A stretch of DNA of 64,000 nt from Noviherbaspirillum_A sp963522035 (GTDB lineage Bacteria; Pseudomonadota; Gammaproteobacteria; Burkholderiales; Burkholderiaceae_D): assembly GCA_963522035.1 (NCBI GenBank), contig CAUQYP010000003.1:16714-80713 (forward strand). Direction: 5' to 3'. Below are positions 8,355 through 17,392 of the stretch, in pieces (position 1 is the first letter of the stretch; every line of letters starts with the position of its first letter). Under the pieces are notes generated by a model. It did no database searches, had not been told where the DNA came from, and saw only the letters and a list, made by a program, of their open reading frames with translations. The position numbers were made by a program, and so were the translations under genes.

Positions 8355-10607
8355 ATGGCGTTCAATCTGGACTTCCTCAACAAGCTGAAGAAACAGCGCA
8401 TCGACGACGCACACCAGGCGGTGGCCGCGCATGGCGCGCTGTCGCCCGCGCTGGCGGCCGGCAGCCTTGCAGCCGGCGAGGTTTCCGCGGAAAAGTCGCT
8501 GCTCGGCGGCCTCGGGCGCGGAGAGATGACGATGCTGAGCCGCTTCCCGGTGCAGTACCAGATGCGGGTGTTGCTGGGCGTGCTGGGCGGCTCGCTGCTG
8601 CTCGGGTCGGGCGCCGTATGGCTCAACGCCAATGTCTCCGGCCTGAACTCATTGCAGACGCAAATCGCCGGCGACACGCTGATGCACTCGCAGCGTATCG
8701 GCAAGGCGGCGCCCAACGCGATCCAGGGCAACCCTGCCGCATTCGAACAGCTTGCCGACAGCCGGCGCGCGCTCAACGGCGAACTCGAGGTGCTTGCCAA
8801 CGGCGGCGAATACCAGGGCCGCAGCATTCGCGCCGCCGGTGGCGACATCAGCGCCATCCTTGCGGATTCCCGCAAGGCCTGGGCCAGTTCGGACAAGGCT
8901 GCCGGCACCGTGCTGAAGCTGCAAAAGGAATTGTCCGGCTTCGGCGCCACGCTGCAGAAGCTCAACGCGCTGTCGCCGACGCTGCTGGAGCTGACCGAGC
9001 AGATCTCGACGCTGAAGGCGCAGGGCGGCGCCAGCCCGCGCGAAATCGCGGCCGCCGGCCAGCTGGTCATGCTGACCCAGCGCCTGGGCCGCAGCGCCAA
9101 CGAATTCCTGACTTCCGAAGGCGTCAACCCGGAAACCGCTTTCCTGCTGGGCAAGGACACCAACACCTTCCGCGACATCAGCGACGGCTTCCTGAACGGC
9201 AGCGACATCATGCGCCTGCCGGCCACCCGCGACCCGGACGCCCGCGAGAAACTGATCGAATTGCAGAAAACCTTCGGCGAATACCAGAAATCGGTGTCCA
9301 GCATCCTGGGCAACCTGCAAAACTTCATCGCCGCCAAGCAGGCCGAGCAACTGATCTTTACCGAGAACGAAGCGCTCAAGGAACGACTGGCCGAACTGCA
9401 GCGTGCCTACCGTGCGCATGAGGATACGGTCGGCTGGACATTCTGGGTCATGCTGGCGTTCGCGCTGACCGCGCTGTTGTCCGCCGCGGCGATCGCGCGC
9501 GTGCTGTTGAAGGACAGTCGCAACCGCGCATTCGAATCGGAATCGCGGCGCGAGGCGGCGGACGCGCAGCGCCTGCAGGCGCAGCAGCAGGAAGTACAGG
9601 CAAAGGCGGCCAACGACCAGAACCAGGCGGCTATTCTGCGGCTGATGAACGAGCTGCAGGAAGTGGCGGACGGCGACCTGACGGTGCAGGCCACCGTGTC
9701 CGAAGACATTACCGGCGCGATTGCCGACTCGCTCAACTACACGGTGGAAGAGCTGCGCGGCCTGGTCGGGAGGGTGACCAGGACTGCCGAGCAGGTGACA
9801 TCCGCGTCCAACGAAGCGCAAAACATTTCGACCGAACTGCTGCAGGCCTCGCAGAAACAGTCGCGGGAAATCCAGGAGACCGGCCAGGCGGTGCTGCAGA
9901 TGGCAAGCCAGATTACCGACGTCTCCCGTTCGGCCAGTGAGTCGGCCGAGGTGGCGCGGCAGTCGGTGACGGCAGCCGAGCAGGGGTCGCAGGCGGTGGA
10001 AAACGCGATCAAGGGCATGACCGAGATTCGCGAACAGATCCAGGAAACGTCCAAGCGCATCAAGCGGCTCGGTGAGTCGTCGCAGGAAATCGGCGAGATC
10101 ACCGAGCTGATCTCGGACATTACCGAGCAGACCAACGTGCTGGCGCTGAATGCGGCGATCCAGGCGGCGTCGGCGGGCGAGGCGGGGCGCGGCTTCTCGG
10201 TCGTGGCGGAAGAGGTGCAGCGCCTTGCGGAACGCTCGGCGGAAGCCACCAAGCAGATCGGCGCGCTGGTGCGCACCATCCAGACCGATACCCATGACGC
10301 GGTGGCGGCAATGGAAAAGTCGACGCAGGGCGTGGTCGAAGGCGCCCGGCTGTCGGACGCGGCCGGCGCGGCGCTGCATGACATCCGCCGGGTCTCGAAC
10401 CAATTGGCCGAGCTGATCCAGGACATATCCACCGCGACCGGCCGCCAGGCCCAGTCTGCCAGCGGCGTTGCCGGCAACATCCAGAACATTCTGACCGTTA
10501 CCGAACAGACGCAGCAGGGCACGCAACAGACCGCGCAGTCGATTCATGCGCTGTCCAGGCTCGCGGAAGAACTGAAGAATTCGGTATCGCGCTTCCGGGT
10601 CGCCTGA
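8355..10607 (+). CDS. pilJ: Type IV pilus methyl-accepting chemotaxis protein PilJ
   Basis: A 750-residue transmembrane receptor. An N-terminal cytoplasmic segment of about 65 residues precedes TM1 (MRVLLGVLGGSLLLGSGAVW), a periplasmic region of about 270 residues with the PilJ-type sensory domain, TM2 (VGWTFWVMLAFALTALLSAA) and a long cytoplasmic coiled coil. The signalling hairpin tip contains EITELISDITEQTNVLALNA and then GEAGRGFSVVAEEVQRLAERS, the conserved kinase-interaction core. Start at 8355 has AGGAG 9 bases upstream. It would sense pilus or surface cues and control ChpA through PilI. Confidence 0.93.
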   Translation: MAFNLDFLNKLKKQRIDDAHQAVAAHGALSPALAAGSLAAGEVSAEKSLLGGLGRGEMTMLSRFPVQYQMRVLLGVLGGSLLLGSGAVWLNANVSGLNSLQTQIAGDTLMHSQRIGKAAPNAIQGNPAAFEQLADSRRALNGELEVLANGGEYQGRSIRAAGGDISAILADSRKAWASSDKAAGTVLKLQKELSGFGATLQKLNALSPTLLELTEQISTLKAQGGASPREIAAAGQLVMLTQRLGRSANEFLTSEGVNPETAFLLGKDTNTFRDISDGFLNGSDIMRLPATRDPDAREKLIELQKTFGEYQKSVSSILGNLQNFIAAKQAEQLIFTENEALKERLAELQRAYRAHEDTVGWTFWVMLAFALTALLSAAAIARVLLKDSRNRAFESESRREAADAQRLQAQQQEVQAKAANDQNQAAILRLMNELQEVADGDLTVQATVSEDITGAIADSLNYTVEELRGLVGRVTRTAEQVTSASNEAQNISTELLQASQKQSREIQETGQAVLQMASQITDVSRSASESAEVARQSVTAAEQGSQAVENAIKGMTEIREQIQETSKRIKRLGESSQEIGEITELISDITEQTNVLALNAAIQAASAGEAGRGFSVVAEEVQRLAERSAEATKQIGALVRTIQTDTHDAVAAMEKSTQGVVEGARLSDAAGAALHDIRRVSNQLAELIQDISTATGRQAQSASGVAGNIQNILTVTEQTQQGTQQTAQSIHALSRLAEELKNSVSRFRVA

Positions 10608-10723
10608 CACTGGTCATGCATCCTGCATCCCGTATTGCTACGCAACGGTTCCGGCGCATTCCTGCGCGGCCGTCGCGCCGCAATGCAGCGGGATTGCGCA
10701 CAACCTGACACCATGAGGCACGC

Positions 10724-13700
10724 ATGAGCAGCTACCCTTCCACGCCCGCCGTTGCGGAGCAGTTCGACACCGGGCCACTTTCCTGGGTCATGGAAGAGAT
10801 CCGCACCGCGCTCGCGCGCACCGGCGCACTGGCGCTGTCTTCGTCCGGCCTCGAAGCCGATGCCGGCGCGGCTGCGCTTGGCCAGGCGGCAAAGGTGCTG
10901 CACCAGGCGCATGGCGTGCTGCAGGTCATCGACATCGCCGGCGCACCCCTGCTGACCGAAGCCATCGAAGACCTGCTGGCACGCGCTGCCGATGGTTCGC
11001 TGGCGCTGGCGCCGGAGGGCGTCGACGCCATTGCCGCGGCATGCGGCGCGCTGACCGAGTACTTCGACGAGTTGCTGGCCGGCGCCGCGCCGCAGGCACT
11101 GAAACTGTATCCGTACTACCGCGACCTGCAACAGGCGCGCGGCATCGGCCGCATCCATCCGACGGACCTTTACTTTCCCGACCTGTCGATACAGCCGCGG
11201 CTGGCGGCGCCGCCGGTCCAGGCCAGCGCGGCCGAGGCGGCGCAGCTGCGTCAGCGTTTCGAGAAAGCCCTGCTGCCCTTATTGAAAAGCACCGACCCGC
11301 AAGCAGAAAAAGCCGGCGCCGCCGGACTCGCAGACGTGCTGGCCGATTTCGTGCGGCGCGCGCCAGGGCAATACGGGCGGCCTTACTGGTGGGTATTGCA
11401 TGCGTTCGCCGCCGGGGTCGCCAGCGGCGAGATTGTGTCGGCAGTCCATGTAAAACAGCTGTTTGGCCGCATCAACATACAGATGCGCAAGCTTGACGAA
11501 CCGCCTTCCGAGCTCAGCGAGCGCTTGATGCGGGACGCGCTGTACTTCATCGCGGCCGCGCCGCAGCCGTCGCCACGGCTGCAGCAGATACGCCAGGTCT
11601 ACAGCCTGGCGCCGATCGACGAAGCCAGCTTGCAGGCCGGGCTTTATGGACGCGTCGACCGGGCAATGACCGTGCGTGCGCTGGAGCGTCTGCAGTCGGC
11701 CAAGGCAGGCTGGGAGCGGCTCGCCGCCGGCGAAATGCGGGCTGCGGCCGACGTCCAGCGCGACGTCGACCAGCTGGCCACGGCCGTGGCCAGCCTGGGT
11801 TCGGCGTCGCTGGACCAGTTGCTGGCGCAGCTGTCGCAGCTTGTCGCCGAGCACGCGGCTGCCGCACCTGGCCAGGCACTTGCCCTCGATGTCGCCACCG
11901 CCCTGCTGTTCCTGGAAAGCGTGCTGGGCAGCAGCGGGCGGCCGAATGCCGATGCCGACCAGACTGCTGCGGCCATGACCGCCCGGCTCCGCGCAGTCGC
12001 TGGCGGCGACGTGCCGTCCACGCCATTGCAATGGGCAGGCAGCGCCGCGGAAGACGCCAGCCAGCGCGAGACCGTCGCCGTGCTTGCCGCCGAAATGCGC
12101 AGCAACCTGGCGCAGGTCGAAAAGATGCTGGACGAATTCTTCAGCAACGCCGCCAAGCGCACGGTGCTGGCGCCGGTCGACGGCATCCTGAACCAGATCG
12201 AAGGCGCGCTCGCGGTTCTCGACCAGCACCAGGCGATGCTGGCGGTGCGCAATGTGCGTGCGGAAGTCGCGCTCTTCACATCGCCCGATTTCGAGGGAGA
12301 GCCAGGCCGCCCCGAGTTCCAGCATGTTGCCCGCAACCTCGGCGCCCTCAGCTTTTTCCTGGAGAGCATGCAGGCCGACAGCGAAGCCGCCAAGACGCGT
12401 TTCCACTTCGACCAGGAAAGCGGTCTCTTTACCAGCACCATGACGCGCCGGGGACAGGCCAGGGAAGTGGATGTGCCGGTCATGTCGTCCGTGCCCGCCG
12501 TGGCGCCCGATGCGGCGACGGAGCGCCGTGCTTCTTCCAACGATGGTCCAGTGCCCGCTCTGCCGGAAAGCACCGCCATTGCCACGACCATTCCGGACGA
12601 TGCGGCGCCGGTTCCACCTGGCGCCGTCGCTGTCGCTGCGGCGCCGCCAGCCGGCTACGAGAACGAACGCGCGCTGGCAGATGCCGACCTGCCCGACGCC
12701 GTTGAATACGCGCCTGCTGCGCCGTCACCGGTGCAGGCATCCGACCTCGTGCTGGCGATGGACGACGAAGCGGTCGATGCCGAGCTCCTCGACATCTTCC
12801 TCGGCGAAGCCGTGGAGGTGCTGGAAACCGTCAGCGATACCTTGCCGTCGCTGCGGATGGCACCCGCGGAGCAGGAGTACCTGACCATATTGCGGCGCGC
12901 CTTCCATACGCTGAAGGGCAGCGGCCGCATGGTGGGCCTGAGCGCCTTTGGCGAAGCTGCCTGGGGCGTGGAAAAAACCCTGAACCTCGCGCTCGCCAGC
13001 AACGCGCCTGCCTCCGACGACCTGTGCGAGCTGGTCGATCGCGCACATGGCGAGCTGGGCGCCTGGGTCGCCGACCTGCAGCGTTCCGGCAAATCGGCAC
13101 GTACGCCGCATGCGCTGGCATATGCGTGCGAGCAGGTTGCCAATGGCGGCAAGCTTCCCGAAAAGGACGTCCCCGATGCAGCCAGCCTGGGCGCCGGAAC
13201 GATAGCCGCTTCCGCACCGGAGCCGGCGATGGCCGACGCGGAAGGTATTGACATGACCGCGCTTGCGGACGGGCTTGTTGAAGACGCCACGGCGGAAATC
13301 CAGGAAACCGAGGCAGCGCCCACCGCGCTTGCCGACGCTGACGCAGCGTGGTATTCCGAGGCAACTGAAGCCACCGAAGCCACCGAAGCCATCGAAGCAA
13401 CTGAACCAACCGGATCCACCGAAGCTACTGAAGACGCAGACGCTACCCGCGTGCTGGAGACGACGCCGGCAGTGCTGGCCCAGGTCATCAGCTTCCCCGA
13501 TGTCCATCCTGCCGAGCGTCGCGCCGACGACAGCATCAAGCGTATAGGCAAGCTGGAAATCAGCGTCCCGCTGCATAATATCTACCTTGCCGAGACCGAC
13601 GACCTGGTGCGGCTGCTGGCCCAGGACATCGCCGAGTGGCGACACGAAGCCGAGCGCAGCGTCAACACCATCGCGGTGCATGCGGCGCACTCGCTGGCCG

Positions 13701-16474
13701 GCAGTTCGGCGACCGTGGGCTTCATGCCGCTGCAGGAAGTTGCTCACGCGCTCGAGCGGGTGCTGCAGGCGCTGGCACGCAAGCCGGTAACGCTGGCGCC
13801 TGCCGAATTCGACGCGCTGGACCTGACCATCGGCCACCTGAAGGTCATGCTGCAGCAGTTTGCGCTGGGAGAAATGCCGGAATCCGCGCCGGACCAGGTG
13901 GCCGTACTGGTGCAGATGCGCGAAGACCTGGCCAGGCGCTCTGCCAGCAGCCAGCCAGACGTACAGTCCGCGGTGCCGGCTTTCGTTCCGGACGACATGG
14001 AAGCCGGCACCGAAAGCGACACCGGCCATGATGTCGATCACCAGGCCGAAAACCAGGCCGACAGCGACGCCGTTACCCCGCTGCCATCGGCTGAAGTGCC
14101 AGGTGCAAAGACGCGGCCGCTCGCTGGTTTTGCGGTGGAGGCCGCTGCGCCGTTGCCCGCCGCCGGCCATGCCGACCCGGCCATTGCCGCCGAAGAGGCT
14201 GCGGTTCCCGAGCCGGGCAATGAAGCCGGACGCATGCCGCGCGACGAGCTCGATCCCGACCTGCTGCCGGTTTTCCTGGAGGAAGCCAGCGACCTGCTGC
14301 CGCAAATCCAGGTCCTGCTGCGGGCATGGCAGGCCGAACCTGCAGCCACAGAGCCGGTCGAGGGCTTGCGCAGGCTGCTGCATACCATCAAGGGCAGTGC
14401 CCGGATGGCCGGCGCCATGCGGCTCGGGCAGCAGATGCACGACATGGAAAGCCGGATCGAGCAGATCGGCATCGTCGGCCTGCCGTCAGCAGCCGCCTTC
14501 GAGGACCTGCTGGGCCGCTTCGACATCGGGCTCTACCTGTACGACCATCTGCAGCATCCGGATGCAACCCGCCTGGCGCCGAATGTCGTCAGCGGCACCG
14601 TGGCCAGCGCCGTTGCGCCCGCCACCGCGGCAGCCAGGGGCAAGTCGCCTGCCAGCACGCCGCTGGTGCGGGTGCGCGCCGACGTCATCGACCGCCTGGT
14701 CAACCAGGCCGGCGAGGTCTCGATCTCGCGCTCCCGCGTGGAAAACGGCGTGGCCGGGCTACAGCAGTCGCTCTCGGAGCTGACCGAAAATGTCACGCGC
14801 CTGCGTTCGCAACTGCGCGAACTGGAAATCCAGGCGGAAACGCAGATCAGTTCGCAGATGGCGCAGTCGGCCGAACGCGGCTTCGACCCGCTCGAGTTCG
14901 ACCGCTTCACCCGGCTGCAGGAACTGAGCCGCATGATTGCCGAGACCGTCGCTGACGTCGCCACGGTGCAGCACAACATGACGCGCGGCGTCGAGCAGGC
15001 GGCCAGCGACCTGCAGCAGCAGTCGCGCCTCACGCGTGAGCTGCAGCAGGACCTGATGCGGGTGCGCATGGTGCAATTCGGCAGTATCGCGGAACGCCTG
15101 TACCGGGTCACGCGCCAGGCGGCGAAGGAAGTCGACAAGCGGGTCAGCCTCGACATTCGCGGCGGCAGCGTCGAGATCGACCGCGGCGTCCTGGAAAAAA
15201 TGGCGGCGCCGTTCGAACACCTGCTGCGCAACGCGATCGTGCATGGCATTGAAAGCCGTAGCCAGCGTCTCGCGGCCGGCAAGAAGGAAGTCGGCGAGCT
15301 GACTGTCGAGATACGCCAGGAAGGCAATGAAGTCGTCATCCAGTTCAGCGACGACGGCCAGGGCCTGGACCTGGAACGCATACGCCAGAAAGCCCAGGCC
15401 AACGGCCTGGTGCGCGACGGCGCCGCACTGTCCGACGCCGAACTGCGCGAGCTGATTTTCCATCCGGGCTTTTCCACTGCGCAGGAAGTGACCGAACTGG
15501 CAGGCCGCGGCATTGGCATGGACATTGTCCGTTCCGAGGCAAGCGGGCTGGGCGGCCGGGTCGGCATGGAGAGCCGGCGCGGCCGCGGCACGACCTTCCT
15601 GGTCAGGCTGCCGCTGACGCTGGCCGTGACCCAGGTGGTCGTGCTGACCACGGGCGGCAACACCTATGCAGTTCCGTCGGTGCTGGTCGAGCAGGTGCAG
15701 CAGTTGAAGACCGGTCCGCTGGCCGACGCCTATGCCCAGGGAGGGGTGTCGTGGCGAGGCGAGCAGGTGCCGCTGTATTTCCTGTCCGAGCTGTTGGGCG
15801 ACTCCAGTGTGGCACCCGTCACCCAGCAATACTCGCCGCTGCTCATCCTGAAGAGCGGCGACATGCGGGTAGCGGTGCATGTCGATGAGGTCGTGGGCAA
15901 CCGCGAGGTCGTGGTCAAGAACATCGGCCCGCAACTTGCCCGCATGCCGGGCGTGGCTGGCGCCACCGTGATGGGCTCGGGCAACATCGTGCTGATCCTG
16001 GACCCGGTGCCGCTGGCGCAGCGCCTGGCCGAAGCCGAGCGGGCCGTGCCGCGCGAGGAGCAGGCGCCGCAGGCGCCGCGCTCGCAGCCCATCGTCATGG
16101 TCGTGGACGACTCGCTGACGGTACGCCGCGTCACCCAGCGCCTGCTGACGCGCGAAGGCTACCAGGTCATGCTGGCCAAGGACGGTGTCGACGCGCTGGA
16201 ACAACTGCAGACCGTGACGCCGCATTTGATGCTGGTCGATATCGAGATGCCGCGCATGGACGGTTTCGACCTGACCCGCAACGTGCGCGACGACATTCGG
16301 ACCCGCCATATCCCCATCATCATGATCACCTCGCGCACGGCGACCAAGCATCGCAATTATGCGATGGAGCTGGGGGTAAACGAGTACCTTGGCAAGCCGT
16401 ATCGGGAGACGGATTTGCTGGAGTTCGTGGCGGCGTATACCCGGCAGGATGGTCTTAACGCCGCGGGAGGGTGA
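10724..16474 (+). CDS. chpA: Hybrid chemotaxis kinase ChpA/PilL with three Hpt domains
   Basis: A 1916-residue CheA-type kinase closing the operon. Three Hpt modules carry candidate phospho-His at H728 (FHTLKGSGRM), H989 (AAHSLAGSSATVG) and H1220 (LHTIKGSARM). A dimerisation coiled coil follows near 1320-1460, then the ATPase domain with N-box HLLRNAIVHGIE (from H1499) and GRGIGMDIV, a CheW-like regulatory domain, and a receiver with D1795/D1796, phospho-Asp D1839 and K1891. A low-complexity Glu-Ala-Thr repeat linker sits around residue 880. Pseudomonas ChpA carries more Hpt/Spt/Tpt domains and is larger, so this is a shorter form. The first ~650 residues are Ala-rich and contain degenerate Hpt-like helices. 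Confidence 0.92.
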   Translation: MSSYPSTPAVAEQFDTGPLSWVMEEIRTALARTGALALSSSGLEADAGAAALGQAAKVLHQAHGVLQVIDIAGAPLLTEAIEDLLARAADGSLALAPEGVDAIAAACGALTEYFDELLAGAAPQALKLYPYYRDLQQARGIGRIHPTDLYFPDLSIQPRLAAPPVQASAAEAAQLRQRFEKALLPLLKSTDPQAEKAGAAGLADVLADFVRRAPGQYGRPYWWVLHAFAAGVASGEIVSAVHVKQLFGRINIQMRKLDEPPSELSERLMRDALYFIAAAPQPSPRLQQIRQVYSLAPIDEASLQAGLYGRVDRAMTVRALERLQSAKAGWERLAAGEMRAAADVQRDVDQLATAVASLGSASLDQLLAQLSQLVAEHAAAAPGQALALDVATALLFLESVLGSSGRPNADADQTAAAMTARLRAVAGGDVPSTPLQWAGSAAEDASQRETVAVLAAEMRSNLAQVEKMLDEFFSNAAKRTVLAPVDGILNQIEGALAVLDQHQAMLAVRNVRAEVALFTSPDFEGEPGRPEFQHVARNLGALSFFLESMQADSEAAKTRFHFDQESGLFTSTMTRRGQAREVDVPVMSSVPAVAPDAATERRASSNDGPVPALPESTAIATTIPDDAAPVPPGAVAVAAAPPAGYENERALADADLPDAVEYAPAAPSPVQASDLVLAMDDEAVDAELLDIFLGEAVEVLETVSDTLPSLRMAPAEQEYLTILRRAFHTLKGSGRMVGLSAFGEAAWGVEKTLNLALASNAPASDDLCELVDRAHGELGAWVADLQRSGKSARTPHALAYACEQVANGGKLPEKDVPDAASLGAGTIAASAPEPAMADAEGIDMTALADGLVEDATAEIQETEAAPTALADADAAWYSEATEATEATEAIEATEPTGSTEATEDADATRVLETTPAVLAQVISFPDVHPAERRADDSIKRIGKLEISVPLHNIYLAETDDLVRLLAQDIAEWRHEAERSVNTIAVHAAHSLAGSSATVGFMPLQEVAHALERVLQALARKPVTLAPAEFDALDLTIGHLKVMLQQFALGEMPESAPDQVAVLVQMREDLARRSASSQPDVQSAVPAFVPDDMEAGTESDTGHDVDHQAENQADSDAVTPLPSAEVPGAKTRPLAGFAVEAAAPLPAAGHADPAIAAEEAAVPEPGNEAGRMPRDELDPDLLPVFLEEASDLLPQIQVLLRAWQAEPAATEPVEGLRRLLHTIKGSARMAGAMRLGQQMHDMESRIEQIGIVGLPSAAAFEDLLGRFDIGLYLYDHLQHPDATRLAPNVVSGTVASAVAPATAAARGKSPASTPLVRVRADVIDRLVNQAGEVSISRSRVENGVAGLQQSLSELTENVTRLRSQLRELEIQAETQISSQMAQSAERGFDPLEFDRFTRLQELSRMIAETVADVATVQHNMTRGVEQAASDLQQQSRLTRELQQDLMRVRMVQFGSIAERLYRVTRQAAKEVDKRVSLDIRGGSVEIDRGVLEKMAAPFEHLLRNAIVHGIESRSQRLAAGKKEVGELTVEIRQEGNEVVIQFSDDGQGLDLERIRQKAQANGLVRDGAALSDAELRELIFHPGFSTAQEVTELAGRGIGMDIVRSEASGLGGRVGMESRRGRGTTFLVRLPLTLAVTQVVVLTTGGNTYAVPSVLVEQVQQLKTGPLADAYAQGGVSWRGEQVPLYFLSELLGDSSVAPVTQQYSPLLILKSGDMRVAVHVDEVVGNREVVVKNIGPQLARMPGVAGATVMGSGNIVLILDPVPLAQRLAEAERAVPREEQAPQAPRSQPIVMVVDDSLTVRRVTQRLLTREGYQVMLAKDGVDALEQLQTVTPHLMLVDIEMPRMDGFDLTRNVRDDIRTRHIPIIMITSRTATKHRNYAMELGVNEYLGKPYRETDLLEFVAAYTRQDGLNAAGG
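13356..13437 (+). repeat. Glu-Ala-Thr codon repeat inside chpA
   Basis: An imperfect tandem repeat of about nine bases (gaagccacc type units) encodes a run of E-A-T triplets with an interruption, joining two Hpt domains. Codons vary between units (act/acc, gca/gcc), so it is not a perfect slippage tract, but it is the only such repeat in the gene. Probably a flexible linker. Confidence 0.7.
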
Positions 16475-16491
16475 AACGTCCCAAGCGGGTA

Positions 16492-16514
16492 CGGTAAGAT
16501 GCTACATCCTACCG
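16492..16514. promoter_or_regulatory. Candidate operator upstream of vapB-like gene
   Basis: An imperfect palindrome with 10-base arms, CGGTAAGATG and CATCCTACCG, separated by cta; only one arm position mismatches. It ends 16 bases before the antitoxin ATG. AbrB-type antitoxins with their toxins usually bind such inverted repeats in their own promoter, so this is the likely autoregulatory site. The left arm also contains TAAGAT, a possible -10 element. Confidence 0.5.
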
Positions 16515-16530
16515 AGGACCAAGGCGCATC

Positions 16531-16797
16531 ATGGAAACCGTCAGATTGTCCAGCAAAGGCCAGATCGTGATTCCCAAGAGCATACGTGACGACCTTCACC
16601 TGCCTCCAGGCACCGAGTTCATTGTCAGCCGGACGGCGACAGGCATTTCTTTGACGCCAACCACGCATTTCCCGCGAACACAGCCAGGTGAAGTGCGCGG
16701 CGTTCTCGCCAAACCTGGAAGGAAACTGCCTGATGTGTCCGATTTGAGAGCGGCCATCCATTTCCGGCTCAACGCGGCGGACGATGCGACAAAATAA
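16531..16797 (+). CDS. vapB: AbrB/MazE-type (SpoVT-AbrB) antitoxin, VapB-like
   Basis: An 88-residue DNA-binding antitoxin. The N-terminal swapped-hairpin domain shows the typical sequence VRLSSKGQIVIPKSIRDDL followed by LPPGTEF. The C-terminal half (about 55-88) would wrap around the PIN-domain toxin. It is followed 12 bases later by the toxin reading frame, which is interrupted; the antitoxin itself looks intact. Expected to be autoregulated through the palindrome just upstream. Confidence 0.88.
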   Translation: METVRLSSKGQIVIPKSIRDDLHLPPGTEFIVSRTATGISLTPTTHFPRTQPGEVRGVLAKPGRKLPDVSDLRAAIHFRLNAADDATK

Positions 16798-16809
16798 GTT
16801 GAGGACCAA

Positions 16810-17363
16810 GTGATCGCCCTTGATACCAACATACTTGCGCGGTACCTACTGAACGATACGCCGGCGCAAGCAAAAATCACCGAGCGGGTATTAATACCAA
16901 TCCCAACCCATAAACGCACCATGAAATCGTGTCTTTTTCCGCCTGGCCGCGTTGCACTCGTCGTGAATAGGAAGGCTATTCACTCCTCCCGCGCCTTGCC
17001 AGACGAAAAAATCCATCGATTTCATTTGGCACGTTATGGATTGGGATTGGTATAAGTGGCCCGGAAACTTGCACGGCGCCGATCACAGTGGTCCTTGAAC
17101 TGGTCTGGGTTCTTGAGTCGTGTGAATGCGAGCGTGAGGAAATCGCGAAGGCGCTTCGTGTGCTTTGTGGTCTCGAATACTTCAAGCCGCAGCAGTTCGA
17201 CGCTCTCGTTCGGGCGCTGCATTGGTATGAAGAGGGAATGGACTTTGGTGATGCGGTGCACCTGGCCCTGAGTGAAAACGAGGCTGCCTTCAGGACTTTC
17301 GACAAGGCCTTTGTGCGGCTTGGCCGGGACTTGGAAACACATCCGGCAGTCGAGCATCCTTAG
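16810..17363 (+). pseudogene. vapC: PIN-domain toxin (VapC type) disrupted by a 158-bp insertion
   Basis: The 5' part (GTG start at 16810 with GAGGACC upstream) encodes MIALDTNILARYLLNDTP, the first PIN strand with its metal-binding Asp. The frame then runs into foreign DNA and stops at 17055. From 17056 the frame resumes with SGPETCTAPITVVLELVWVL and continues to FGDAVHLALSENEAAF and TFDKAFVRLG, the other acidic active-site residues. Removing 16895-17052 plus one copy of the flanking TAA joins the parts in frame (codons gta tta agt ggc) into a 130-residue protein of normal VapC length. As it stands the ribonuclease toxin should be inactive: the N-terminal product is 81 residues and lacks most of the active site. 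Confidence 0.85.
16895..17052. mobile_element. 158-bp symmetric MITE-like element in vapC
   Basis: A short non-autonomous element with terminal inverted repeats of about 18 bases (TACCAATCCCAACCCATA against the complement of the right end, one mismatch), flanked by direct repeats TAA at 16892-16894 and 17053-17055. Similarity between the two arms continues inward (ATGAAATCG against CGATTTCAT, GCCTGGC against GCCAGAC), and the centre is a perfect hairpin, GTGAATAG - 5 nt - CTATTCAC (16963-16983). The whole element can therefore fold as one long imperfect hairpin. It encodes no transposase. A 3-base TAA duplication would fit the TNA targets of IS5-family IS1031/ISL2-like transposases; that parentage is inference. 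Confidence 0.85.
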
Positions 17364-17392
17364 CGTTGGATTACCGACGCACCCCGCGCCTC

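Noticed and set aside
8649..10610. 653-codon open frame antisense to pilJ
   Set aside because: Low-complexity Arg/Leu-rich product without domains; pilJ is unambiguous on the plus strand.
16810..17055. An 81-residue protein fused to element sequence as a new gene
   Set aside because: Only the first 28 residues belong to the PIN domain; the rest is translated mobile-element DNA.
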